DNA from: Ruminiclostridium josui JCM 17888
GTDB lineage: Bacteria > Bacillota > Clostridia > Acetivibrionales > DSM-1351
Direction: 5' to 3'
Length of the DNA: 64,000 nt
Assembly (NCBI RefSeq): GCF_000526495.1
Contig: NZ_JAGE01000002.1
Coordinates: 558,001 to 622,000 of the forward strand
The notes below the pieces were generated by a model. The model was not told the origin of the DNA and did no database searches. It saw nothing but the letters and a program-made list of their open reading frames with translations. A program made the position numbers and the translations under genes. Position 1 is the stretch's first letter; the number at the start of each line of letters is the position of its first letter. Positions 56,751 through 64,000 of the stretch are shown one piece after another.

Positions 56751-56790
56751 AAAGACTCGCATGAAAGGCTTTGTTCCAATGCGAGTCTTT
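56751..56790. repeat. Hairpin, first copy, between precursor and maturase genes
   Basis: AAAGACTCGCAT (56751-56762) and ATGCGAGTCTTT (56779-56790). On the minus strand it follows the precursor stop by ~18 bases. It may act as a partial terminator, giving many precursor transcripts and fewer of the maturase. Confidence 0.88.
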
Positions 56791-56807
56791 GATCTCATTT
56801 AAATAAT

Positions 56808-56936
56808 CTAAAACATACCTGCACCATTACTTGCATCTTGAACTAATACACTCCCAACACAAGTACAACTACAGGGCAAATTAGCCTGTGTTTTAAATGT
56901 AGAAACATCTCTTTCAACTGGATTTATTAATTTCAT
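56808..56936 (-). CDS. Cys-rich RiPP precursor peptide, 42 residues
   Basis: ATG 56936 follows AGGAGG. The leader starts MKLINPVERDVSTFKTQANL, followed by a core with PCSCTCVGSVLV and ending NGAGMF. Three cysteines in CxCxC spacing next to a radical SAM/SPASM maturase and M16 peptidase are typical of thioether RiPPs (sactipeptide or ranthipeptide type). Too short for ordinary gene calling. The crosslink type and the exact cleavage site cannot be told. Confidence 0.85.
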   Translation of the reverse strand: MKLINPVERDVSTFKTQANLPCSCTCVGSVLVQDASNGAGMF

Positions 56937-56998
56937 GCTCATCCTCCTTTCTCATTTAATTTATGTAAATGCTACCGGTAACCAAAATTATTAGGGAA

Positions 56999-57190
56999 TT
57001 AATAAGCCTCAATTTGATTAATGTGCTTTAATATTTTTACTACATTTATAGCAAGAGGAATTGCCATGTCGTTTAATCTATTTTGAATTAAATTGCCTTT
57101 ATTGTATTTTGCATTTGCAAATTCAATCATTTGACATTTTTCATCACAGATGCTAATATTTTGCAGAGGGAAATTGTCATATTTAGGAGG
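56999..57190 (-). pseudogene. C-terminal fragment of a gene upstream of the precursor
   Basis: An open frame ending NDMAIPLAINVVKILKHINQIEAY with stop at 56999-57001. It has one Met (57130) without a ribosome site, and runs back to the SH3b gene start. The end has some likeness to the M16 C-terminus (NTAIAVNVAKNYSNTLN), which would make this a second M16 relic; another RiPP accessory protein is also possible. Low certainty. Confidence 0.4.
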
Positions 57191-57197
57191 ATAAATT

Positions 57198-57692
57198 ATG
57201 AAGAATTTATCAAAATTTAAGGTATTTTTATCTGTAATATGTATTTGCTTTTTAGCAATTCCCCAAGTAGCAACTGCTGCTAACGTTACTTATAGAGTTG
57301 TCTTAACGGATCCTGGATACAATTTAAATGTTAGAGAGAAACCGAATACATCATCAAAAGTGGTCGGTAAGCTACCACCTGGAGAAGTTGTATCAATTTC
57401 TAAAACTAGTGGAGATTGGGGCTATATATATGATGGCCGGATTTGTGATGGCTGGATTAACTTAAAATATACTGCTGTTGGGGTTAAACGTGTCTCAGGC
57501 AGTCGGAAAACTACTGATAACCTAAATTTAAGAGAAGGTCCTGGGACAAATTACTCTAGGATGTATACTATACCAAAAGGTTCTACAGTAGAGATTTGGT
57601 ATACATATAAAGATTGGACTTATGTCTTTAATTCTAGTGGAAATTTAGAATGGATTTGTGGATGGGTAAATAGTAGTTATTTAAAAAAATAG
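57198..57692 (+). CDS. Secreted protein with two SH3b domains
   Basis: 164 residues, ATG 57198 after AGGAGG. Signal peptide (cut near VATAA), then two bacterial SH3 modules: LNVREKPNTSSKVVGKLPPG and LNLREGPGTNYSRMYTIPKG, each followed by the usual W-x-Y/V positions. These bind peptidoglycan or proteins at the cell surface. No catalytic domain. Divergent from the RiPP locus, replacing the 5' part of the fragment at 56999-57190. Confidence 0.87.
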   Translation: MKNLSKFKVFLSVICICFLAIPQVATAANVTYRVVLTDPGYNLNVREKPNTSSKVVGKLPPGEVVSISKTSGDWGYIYDGRICDGWINLKYTAVGVKRVSGSRKTTDNLNLREGPGTNYSRMYTIPKGSTVEIWYTYKDWTYVFNSSGNLEWICGWVNSSYLKK

Positions 57693-57858
57693 GTACTTAA
57701 TCAAACAAGTGTCTGCTCCCTCCAGACGCTTATTTGATTTTGCTATTATTGAAGCATACTCAGTTGCTTCTTCTAACAATTGATCACACAATTCTTTTCC
57801 TTCTTTGGTTACACATATTTTCAGTATCCCAATTTTCCTCCATTCCGCTTGTATTTAC
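57681..57858 (-). pseudogene. Possible gene fragment, unidentified
   Basis: Minus-strand open frame without ATG: EWRKIGILKICVTKEGKELC then DQLLEEATEYASIIAKSNKR. It overlaps the end of the SH3b gene. It reads like coding sequence but no family is recognised. The rest of 57693-57978 shows only a hairpin. Confidence 0.3.
57706..57732 (+). terminator. Terminator of the SH3b gene
   Basis: CAAGTGTCTG…CAGACGCTTA stem (57706-57731) with a CTCCCTC loop, followed by TTTGATTTT. Confidence 0.7.
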
Positions 57859-57978
57859 TGGTTTAACTCCATAGCCCATGATTTTTAATCTGTAAATGAG
57901 TTTTGTAAATATTGCTTGCCAAACAGAATAATCTTTTTTCAGTAATGCATATAATCAAGTATCCGATTTATTAAAATA

Positions 57979-58009
57979 AAAAACCACAAGACTTTGGCCT
58001 TGTAGTTTT
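57979..58009 (-). terminator. Terminator of the tRNA-Ala gene
   Basis: AAAAACCACAAG (57979-57990) pairs with CTTGTAGTTTTT (57999-58010); read on the minus strand it ends in a T-run directly behind the tRNA. Confidence 0.85.
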
Positions 58010-58084
58010 TGGTGGAGATAGAGGGACTTGAACCCTCGACTTCAACACTGCCAGTGTTGCACTCTCCCACTGAGTTATACCCCC
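58010..58084 (-). tRNA. tRNA-Ala (GGC), CCA encoded
   Basis: Minus-strand cloverleaf of 75 bases: acceptor GGGGGTA / TATCTCC with the alanine identity pair G3-U70, D arm ACTC…GAGT, anticodon stem CAACA/TGTTG with loop CTGGCAG (anticodon GGC, codons GCC/GCU), T arm GAGGG TTCAAGT CCCTC, then ACCA. Confidence 0.92.
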
Positions 58085-58282
58085 ATCTATATGGAAAGCC
58101 TAGTATTTATACGACTTTCCAATTCTATAAAAATTTTGTGATTATCTTTTTCTTTTGGGGATGCACACCGGATTGCTTGCGCTCCCATCTGGGCTAATGC
58201 CCCACGCTAATTACGTGCTCAATCAAATATTAACATGTTTTTTTACTATTGGCAACCACATTTTTACTATACAATTGGCATA

Positions 58283-58918
58283 TTAATCACTTGACAGACA
58301 TGCAAGCAAAATTCCGCTTCCGATGGTAATTTTAGCGGTTTCTTCCTCAAATTCATTACTAATTCCCCATGAAGTGCCTAAAGTCATTGTTGCGTTAACA
58401 AGTGGATATTTCAACCCACTTGTACTTACCTCCGTAACCTTTTCTGTTATAGGAATCAAGGAGAGTTTTCGGCCCTCTTTTTTACTAAGGCAGAAACTTG
58501 AATTAAACATATATATTTCGTTATTTTCGTCTACAATAGAGCCTCTGAGACCAATATCTAGCATTTTTTTCAGAAGCATAATATTTGCAAAGGAATGATC
58601 AATTCGTGTACCCAAAGCCCCTATTAATACCACCTCGTGGGCTCCCAATTCCAATGCCTTTTCAATAGCAAGCTCGGAATCAGTCATGTCTTTCTCCACA
58701 GGGAATTTTGATACATTTATGCCTCTATTTACATAATAATTCAAATCCTGAGAATTTGCAGAATCAAAGTCACCAATAAGAATATCAGGGTTAACCCCCA
58801 TTTCCCTTAGGTGGCCGGCCCCTCCATCTACAGAAATTATATAATCTGATGCCAGTATGTATTTTTTTATTTTGTCATAATTACTGATTGAGCCATTACA
58901 AACACAAACAACTTTCAT
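58283..58918 (-). CDS. thiN: Thiamine pyrophosphokinase
   Basis: 211 residues, GGAGGT before ATG 58918. Motifs IISVDGGAGHLREMGVNPDI, LIGDFDSAN, FPVEKDMTDSELAIEKAL, IGALGTRIDHSFANIMLL of the ThiN/TPK fold: it transfers pyrophosphate from ATP to thiamine. Last gene of the rlmN-to-thiN run; 23 bp after rpe. Confidence 0.93.
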   Translation of the reverse strand: MKVVCVCNGSISNYDKIKKYILASDYIISVDGGAGHLREMGVNPDILIGDFDSANSQDLNYYVNRGINVSKFPVEKDMTDSELAIEKALELGAHEVVLIGALGTRIDHSFANIMLLKKMLDIGLRGSIVDENNEIYMFNSSFCLSKKEGRKLSLIPITEKVTEVSTSGLKYPLVNATMTLGTSWGISNEFEEETAKITIGSGILLACLSSD

Positions 58919-58941
58919 TTTACCTCCGGCCAGTATAAGAA

Positions 58942-59610
58942 TTACAATGCACTTCTATTAAAAGAATTCAGTTTTAAAATCCTTATCGCTGCTCCAACAT
59001 CATCTTGTTTAAAAACGGCGGAACCTGCAACAATTACATTGGCACCTGCTTTTGTTACGATGTTTACATTGTTGGCATCAATTCCTCCATCTACTTCAAT
59101 ATCTACTTCAAGTGCATTTCTTAACATCATGTTTTTTAAGTCTGAAATCTTTTTTGTAGAGTGAGGCAGATAAGATTGGCCTCCGAAGCCAGGATTAACC
59201 GTCATTATTAGTACCATATCCACGTCCTGCAATACATAATCCAATACAGTCAGAGGAGTTGCCGGATTCAAAGCAATACCTGCTTTCTTTCCACAATTCT
59301 TTATCATTTGAATTGTTCTATTTAGATGTTTTACAGCTTCAGCATGTACGGTTATGATATCAGCACCTGCTTGTGCAAATTTCTCTATATATTCATCGGG
59401 ATTTGATACCATCAGATGAACATCAAAAGGTTTTTTTGTATATTTACGTAAACATTTAACAACACCCGGTCCGATAGTTATATTTGGCACGAAATGTCCA
59501 TCCATAACATCGATATGAATAATATCAGCACCATTTTTATCAATTTTTTCAATTTCACTGCCAAGACATGAAAAGTCGGCTGATAAAATTGAAGGTGCAA
59601 TTTTAATCAT
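58942..59610 (-). CDS. rpe: Ribulose-phosphate 3-epimerase
   Basis: 222 residues, AGGAGAG before ATG 59610. TIM barrel with [11 protein letters not shown], the metal-binding [42 protein letters not shown] and [10 protein letters not shown]. Interconverts ribulose-5-phosphate and xylulose-5-phosphate in the pentose phosphate pathway. Start overlaps rsgA by 4 bp. Confidence 0.95.
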   Translation of the reverse strand: MIKIAPSILSADFSCLGSEIEKIDKNGADIIHIDVMDGHFVPNITIGPGVVKCLRKYTKKPFDVHLMVSNPDEYIEKFAQAGADIITVHAEAVKHLNRTIQMIKNCGKKAGIALNPATPLTVLDYVLQDVDMVLIMTVNPGFGGQSYLPHSTKKISDLKNMMLRNALEVDIEVDGGIDANNVNIVTKAGANVIVAGSAVFKQDDVGAAIRILKLNSFNRSAL

Positions 59611-60524
59611 TTTATCACTCTCCTAGATTCGTTCTTTTTCCCTTTATATTGTGGAATATCTTTTAACGTTTTGTATAATTGAATATATCTTTGATATCTG
59701 TTTTTGTCAATTTCGCTTCGTTCTAGTGCTTCTATGATCTTGCATCCAGGTTCTGTTATATGACTGCAGGAATTAAACCTGCAGGTATTAATATATGGCC
59801 GGAACTCGGGATAATAACTTTCCAGTTCATTATACGGGATATCTGTAATCTCAAAAGAACTAAATCCGGGAGTATCTGCAACATAACCGCCATATTTAAG
59901 TTCAAGAAGTTCTGCATGCCGAGTAGTATGCTTCCCTCGTTCTATTTTGTTACTCACACTTCCGGTTTCCATAACCCATGAGTCCATAATATGATTTAAA
60001 ATGGTTGATTTACCTACTCCTGACTGGCCCGCAAAAACAGTAATATGCCCTTTTAGCTCTTCCTTTAACAACTTGTAGCCTACATTTCGGACAGAACTTA
60101 TTTCTACTATTTCATAACCTGCCAGAGAATATGCGTTTCTTACAATTTTAGCATTACCGTCATCAAGGTCAATTTTGTTAATACATATAATAACTCTGAT
60201 GTTTTTCATTTCTGCGGTAATTAAAAGCTTGTCCAGTAACATATAATCCGGGTTTGGTGCTTTTGCAGCTACAACAATGGCTATTTGATCAACGTTGGCA
60301 ACAGCCGGGCGTATAAGCTCTGACTTACGCGGAAGTATTTCATCAATATTTCCAAGCTTTTTAGCTTCGTCAATAATGCTAAAGCCCACCTTATCTCCCG
60401 GAAGGGGCGTAACAGAATTTTTTCTGAACACCCCTCTAGGTTTACACTCATAAATATCTTCTGTTCCTTCTTGTTTAACGTAGTAAAAACCACCAATTCC
60501 CTTTAGTATTATACCAAGCGGCAA
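59607..60524 (-). CDS. rsgA: Ribosome small-subunit GTPase RsgA
   Basis: 305 residues from TTG 60524 with AGGAGG in front. OB-fold start ([13 protein letters not shown]), circularly permuted GTPase motifs: INKIDLD (G4) first, [15 protein letters not shown] (G1), [10 protein letters not shown] (G3), and a C-terminal zinc site ([16 protein letters not shown]). Acts in late 30S assembly. Confidence 0.95.
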   Translation of the reverse strand: MPLGIILKGIGGFYYVKQEGTEDIYECKPRGVFRKNSVTPLPGDKVGFSIIDEAKKLGNIDEILPRKSELIRPAVANVDQIAIVVAAKAPNPDYMLLDKLLITAEMKNIRVIICINKIDLDDGNAKIVRNAYSLAGYEIVEISSVRNVGYKLLKEELKGHITVFAGQSGVGKSTILNHIMDSWVMETGSVSNKIERGKHTTRHAELLELKYGGYVADTPGFSSFEITDIPYNELESYYPEFRPYINTCRFNSCSHITEPGCKIIEALERSEIDKNRYQRYIQLYKTLKDIPQYKGKKNESRRVIK

Positions 60525-60539
60525 ATTGAACCTCCTATT

Positions 60540-62408
60540 TTACTTTCCATCAGGGTTTGTTTTATTATCTCCTTCTGCGGAGCCGTTATCAGGCTGCTGT
60601 GTACCTGCATTTTCCTGATCTCCGGATGTATTTCCTTTACCTTCACCTTTTGAATTATCTCCACCTGCATTACCGTTTGTTTGAGTATCAGATGGCTGAC
60701 TCTGGCTTGGACTTGAAGGTGCCTGCTGTTCCTGAGGTGTAAGCCATATTGTTACAGCTTCACCCGGGGCTACTTCTGAATATGCTTCCGGTGCCTGTTT
60801 ATTGACTATTCCTTTTGTAACACCTGATGGTAATACGCTTCCAAGAGATAGTTTTGCATCTTTAAGAAGTTGCATAGCCGCACTCTCTGTTTTTCCAACC
60901 AGATTTGGCACTTTTATTAACTTAACTTCCGCACCTTTGCTAACAAAAATCGTTACTACTGTTTCCTCGGTAATTTCTTCATTAGCTTTTGGCTCTGTAC
61001 GGATTACATAATCTTCCTTAACATTATCACTAAACTCTTCTTCAATTCTATATTTTATATCCTGACTTTCAAGTTGACTTTGAGCATCTCTATAATCCCT
61101 ATTTGTAACATCTGGTACTTTTTTACTCTTAGGACCATTACTAATGGATAGCTCAAGATTTGTAAAACTACCGTCCCTATACTCCGTTCCCGGTTCGACA
61201 CTCTGAGCAAATATTACACCTTTATCTACTGCATCATTATCCTGCCAGTTCTCGGTATAATTAATTCCTCTTTTTATCAAATCTTCCTTGATATCTTCGA
61301 ATTTTTTATTGCGATAATCAGGCATAGTATTTACAGCATCATTTCCTTTTGTTAGCAATCCGATAGTTATAAATAGTAATACTCCTATAACAAGTACACT
61401 GGCAATCCCCGCCAACCAATAAGTCGTATTGTTTTTCTTTTTTTGCTTTTCAGATTCATATTTTTTATTATTTACATTGGTGGTCCTTGTACTTACTCTC
61501 ATAGTTCTGTCAATATCGTCTGAATTTACTGATCTCATTCTTATTGTTGATTTATTTGAAACAGAATTATGCTCTACAAAGCCACCCTGAGGCTGTACAA
61601 GAACAGTGTTTAAATCATTAAGCATTTCAGTTGCTGACTGATAACGCATATTTTGCTCTTTTTGAATAGCCTTCATTATTATTTCATTTACACCATAAGG
61701 CAAACTTGGAACAAGCTTGTGAGGATCTAAGGGCATTTCTTGTATATGCTTCAACGCCACTGCTACCGGTGAATCACCGTCAAAAGGTACCTTTCCAGTA
61801 ACCATTTCATAGAGTGCTATTCCCAATGAGTAAAGATCGGATTTTTCATCTATAAATCCGCCTCTTGCCTGTTCCGGAGAAAAATAATGCACCGAACCAA
61901 TCGTACTTCCAACCATAGTGATTGTAGAAGAGGTTACTGCTCGTGCTATTCCAAAATCCGTAACTTTCGCAATACCTTCTTTGGTCAGCAGGATATTGTG
62001 AGGCTTTATATCTCTATGTACAATGTTATTTTTATGAGCATGTTCAATTGCAGAACAAATCTGGATGGTTATTTTTACTGCATCTTTCCAGTTTAACGCA
62101 CCATGTTTGTTCAAATAGTCCTTTAAAGTCATGCCATCGACATATTCCATAACAATGTAATGGATATCGTCCTGATGTCCTACGTCATAAATTGATACAA
62201 CATTTGGGTGTGAAAGGCTCGCAACAGCTTGAGCTTCTACTTTAAACCTTTTAACAAACTCATCATCGTTTGTAAATTCTGTCCGTAATACCTTTACAGC
62301 CACAAATCTGTTTAAAAGTGTGCATTTTGCTTTATATACGACAGCCATTCCACCGCCGCCTATTTTTTCCAGTAAAAGATACCTGTTTCCTAAAATTTGA
62401 CCTTCCAT
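60540..62408 (-). CDS. prkC: PASTA-domain Ser/Thr protein kinase (PrkC/Stk)
   Basis: 622 residues from ATG 62408 (AGGTGGAGT ribosome site); an in-frame ATG 62420 lies before it. Kinase domain with glycine loop IGGGGMAVVYKAKC, catalytic HRDIKPHNILL and DFG in KVTDFGIARA; one membrane segment (~345-370, VLVIGVLLFITIGLL); then three PASTA repeats (~375-575, e.g. VPDVTNRDYRDAQSQLES, VPNLVGKTESAAMQLLKD) outside the cell that sense muropeptides; a Gly/Ser/Gln-rich tail of ~50 residues. Paired with the adjacent phosphatase. Confidence 0.95.
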   Translation of the reverse strand: MEGQILGNRYLLLEKIGGGGMAVVYKAKCTLLNRFVAVKVLRTEFTNDDEFVKRFKVEAQAVASLSHPNVVSIYDVGHQDDIHYIVMEYVDGMTLKDYLNKHGALNWKDAVKITIQICSAIEHAHKNNIVHRDIKPHNILLTKEGIAKVTDFGIARAVTSSTITMVGSTIGSVHYFSPEQARGGFIDEKSDLYSLGIALYEMVTGKVPFDGDSPVAVALKHIQEMPLDPHKLVPSLPYGVNEIIMKAIQKEQNMRYQSATEMLNDLNTVLVQPQGGFVEHNSVSNKSTIRMRSVNSDDIDRTMRVSTRTTNVNNKKYESEKQKKKNNTTYWLAGIASVLVIGVLLFITIGLLTKGNDAVNTMPDYRNKKFEDIKEDLIKRGINYTENWQDNDAVDKGVIFAQSVEPGTEYRDGSFTNLELSISNGPKSKKVPDVTNRDYRDAQSQLESQDIKYRIEEEFSDNVKEDYVIRTEPKANEEITEETVVTIFVSKGAEVKLIKVPNLVGKTESAAMQLLKDAKLSLGSVLPSGVTKGIVNKQAPEAYSEVAPGEAVTIWLTPQEQQAPSSPSQSQPSDTQTNGNAGGDNSKGEGKGNTSGDQENAGTQQPDNGSAEGDNKTNPDGK

Positions 62409-62421
62409 ACTCCACCTCATT

Positions 62422-63147
62422 TTATATTTTCCCTATGATTACGGTTACGTTGTCTTCCCCGCCTTTATTATTTGCATTTTGGACTAAAGTATCACAAGCT
62501 TCTTGAGGATCTTTCGTATTAATAATTATGTCCAAAATTTCGTCTTCTGCTATCATATTGCTTAGTCCGTCAGTGCATAAAAGTATAACATCATCTTCTT
62601 CAACGTCTATTTCATATGTATCAACTTGTAATTCTGGTTCACATCCTACGGCACGGGTAATGAGATTTTTTTTGGGATGGTTTAGCGCTTCATCCTTTGT
62701 TATAGAGCCATTTTTAAGCATTTCTTCTATAAATGAGTGATCCCAGGTTATTTTCTCGATAGTCTTGTTTCTTATCAGGTAAACCCTGCTATCTCCAACA
62801 TGGCCGATATAGAGTTTCCTGTTTTTGAGTACAGTTATAATAAGTGTGGTCCCCATACCCTGGGTAGAAATGTCGAGCAGTGAAAAATTATATATTTCAT
62901 TATTCACTGTCGTTATTATGTTTTTTAATAACTCAGGAATATCTTCTGTCGACCAATCAGATTTTAGAAGGTGATTGCAGACCGAGTCAACTGCCTGTTT
63001 ACTTGCAACCTCACCGCACTGGTGACCGCCCATTCCGTCAGCTATGACGAAACAAACAGGAATTCCTGGATAACCTACTAGAACATTACAATTGTCCTCG
63101 TTTAACTGTCTTTTCAATCCCCTATCAGTTTTAATACCATACTTCAA
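62422..63147 (-). CDS. prpC: PP2C-type Ser/Thr phosphatase (PrpC/Stp)
   Basis: About 241 residues from TTG 63147, behind AGGAGT; longer in-frame starts extend over the end of rlmN and are rejected. PP2C motifs: RQLNEDNCNVLV, FVIADGMGGHQCGEVASK, GHVGDSRVYLIR, LLCTDGLSNMI and NNKGGEDNVTVII with metal-binding aspartates. Reverses phosphorylation by the kinase encoded next to it. Confidence 0.94.
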   Translation of the reverse strand: MKYGIKTDRGLKRQLNEDNCNVLVGYPGIPVCFVIADGMGGHQCGEVASKQAVDSVCNHLLKSDWSTEDIPELLKNIITTVNNEIYNFSLLDISTQGMGTTLIITVLKNRKLYIGHVGDSRVYLIRNKTIEKITWDHSFIEEMLKNGSITKDEALNHPKKNLITRAVGCEPELQVDTYEIDVEEDDVILLCTDGLSNMIAEDEILDIIINTKDPQEACDTLVQNANNKGGEDNVTVIIGKI

Positions 63148-63173
63148 ACAAATCACTCCTGAAATAAACACTT

Positions 63174-64000
63174 TTAAGATTCAAAAAGTAAATTGGCACT
63201 ACTGTTAATTTTGTTCTTCCTAAGCTGTCCACACGCAGCATTTATATCGCTGCCAAGCTCCCTTCTTACTGTAGTCTCAATACCTTTAGACTCCAAAATG
63301 TTCTTAAATTTATCTATGTGAATTCTTGAGCTTTTTTTATAACCATTACCTGTAACGGTATTTACCGGAATCAAATTTACATGACAAAGCATTCCCTTTA
63401 ATAGTCCCGCTAACTCTCTGGCATCCTGCTCAGAATCATTTTCACCTGAAATCATTGCATATTCAAATGTTATCCTTCTTTTTGTACTCTCTGTATATAT
63501 CTTACATGCTGAAATTAATTTGTCAATACAATAAGCCTTATTAACCGGCATCATGGCTGACCTTTTGTCATCCTTGGGACTGTGTAGAGAGACTGAAAGA
63601 GTAATAGGAATATTTTCCTGCGCAAGCTGCAATATTCTAGGAACTACACCACATGTTGAAAGAGATATATTACGCATTCCTATCATCAATCCATCCGGAT
63701 GATTTACTATTTTCAAAAATTTAATTACATTATCGTAATTATCCAAGGGTTCCCCGATACCCATTAACACTATATGTCCAATCCTGTTCCGCGAATCTTC
63801 CTGCATAGTCATTACCTGATCAAGCATTTCGCCGGGAGTCAGATTACGTGAAAAGCCTGCTCCTGTTGATGCACAAAACTTACAGCCCATCCTGCACCCT
63901 GCCTGAGAAGAAATGCAGGCTGTAAAGCCATGCTTGTACTCCATAAGAACACTTTCAATAATATTTCCATCCTCCAACTCAAATAAATACTTGACAGTTG
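63174..64000 (-). CDS. rlmN: 23S rRNA/tRNA adenosine C2-methyltransferase RlmN, 5' end beyond the window
   Basis: The frame is open to base 64000 ([12 protein letters not shown] precedes the first in-window start codon), so ~70 N-terminal residues are missing. Radical SAM motif [66 protein letters not shown] and the C-terminal [13 protein letters not shown] with the conserved cysteine. Methylates A2503 of 23S rRNA and A37 of some tRNAs. First visible gene of the housekeeping run. Confidence 0.95.
   Translation of the reverse strand, partial: TVKYLFELEDGNIIESVLMEYKHGFTACISSQAGCRMGCKFCASTGAGFSRNLTPGEMLDQVMTMQEDSRNRIGHIVLMGIGEPLDNYDNVIKFLKIVNHPDGLMIGMRNISLSTCGVVPRILQLAQENIPITLSVSLHSPKDDKRSAMMPVNKAYCIDKLISACKIYTESTKRRITFEYAMISGENDSEQDARELAGLLKGMLCHVNLIPVNTVTGNGYKKSSRIHIDKFKNILESKGIETTVRRELGSDINAACGQLRKNKINSSANLLFES

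Noticed and set aside
58009-58197. 62-codon plus-strand ORF
   Set aside because: It runs through the antisense of tRNA-Ala; a chance frame.
58139-58205. GC-richer stretch after the tRNA resembling a second tRNA or RNA
   Set aside because: It does not fold into a cloverleaf and has no T-loop motif.
1-64000. CRISPR array, rRNA operon or prophage structural genes
   Set aside because: No regularly spaced repeats, no rRNA sequence and no capsid, tail or terminase genes were seen.

Overview
The window is AT-rich DNA from a low-GC Gram-positive anaerobe. Three genes carry type I dockerins (GH26 mannanase, GH18 chitinase, GH43 arabinanase) and there is a cytoplasmic GH120 xylosidase. Together with the rlmN-PP2C-prkC-rsgA-rpe-thiN order at the right end, this points to a mesophilic cellulosome-forming Clostridia, probably Ruminiclostridium. 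The species is not proven. Recognition is by motif and family memory; no search was run.

Layout. (1) 1-8300: tailoring genes that look like the end of a biosynthetic cluster: a truncated unknown gene, a polyketide-synthase-type C-methyltransferase, a DUF3795 protein, an isochorismatase-fold hydrolase, a HypE/HypF pair without hypABCD, and a PksI-like crotonase. (2) 8570-10502: DUF362 lipoprotein and YraQ-type permease. (3) 10763-27482: a mobile element with four genes in Tn554 style (tyrosine recombinase, 1384-residue unknown protein, second tyrosine recombinase, small accessory protein). It was hit twice. A 6206-bp Tn3-family transposon (11105-17310, TSD TATTA) splits the first gene. A 2655-bp IS66 element (24646-27300, TSD AAATGATG) splits the last. 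Removing either insertion plus one TSD copy restores the frame. (4) 27798-33720: a frameshifted C39-like protease, a lipoprotein, a serine-resolvase relic, a DinG-like helicase, a resolvase-like protein lacking its catalytic serine, and long palindromes. (5) 33955-38222: polar amino-acid ABC transporter operon, HAD hydrolase, DinB-like protein. (6) 38478-53022: plant and cell-wall polysaccharide genes, an AraC regulator, an acetyltransferase, a nuclease, an IS256-family element inserted into a terminator stem, and a BtrH-like/discoidin protein. (7) 53423-57190: a Cys-rich ribosomal-peptide (RiPP) locus with a 42-residue precursor, a radical SAM/SPASM maturase, an M16 peptidase and a partly decayed second copy of precursor plus hairpin. 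(8) 57198-64000: SH3b protein, tRNA-Ala(GGC) and the conserved housekeeping run, ending inside rlmN.

Several genes (Tn3 transposase, IS256 transposase, C39-like protease, GH43) are broken by a single-base change in an A run. These may be real decay, frameshift/slippage sites or homopolymer sequencing errors; the sequence alone cannot decide. The most interesting items are the four-gene recombinase module with its giant protein, the RiPP locus with duplicated precursor-hairpin units, and the HypE/HypF pair among polyketide-type tailoring genes.
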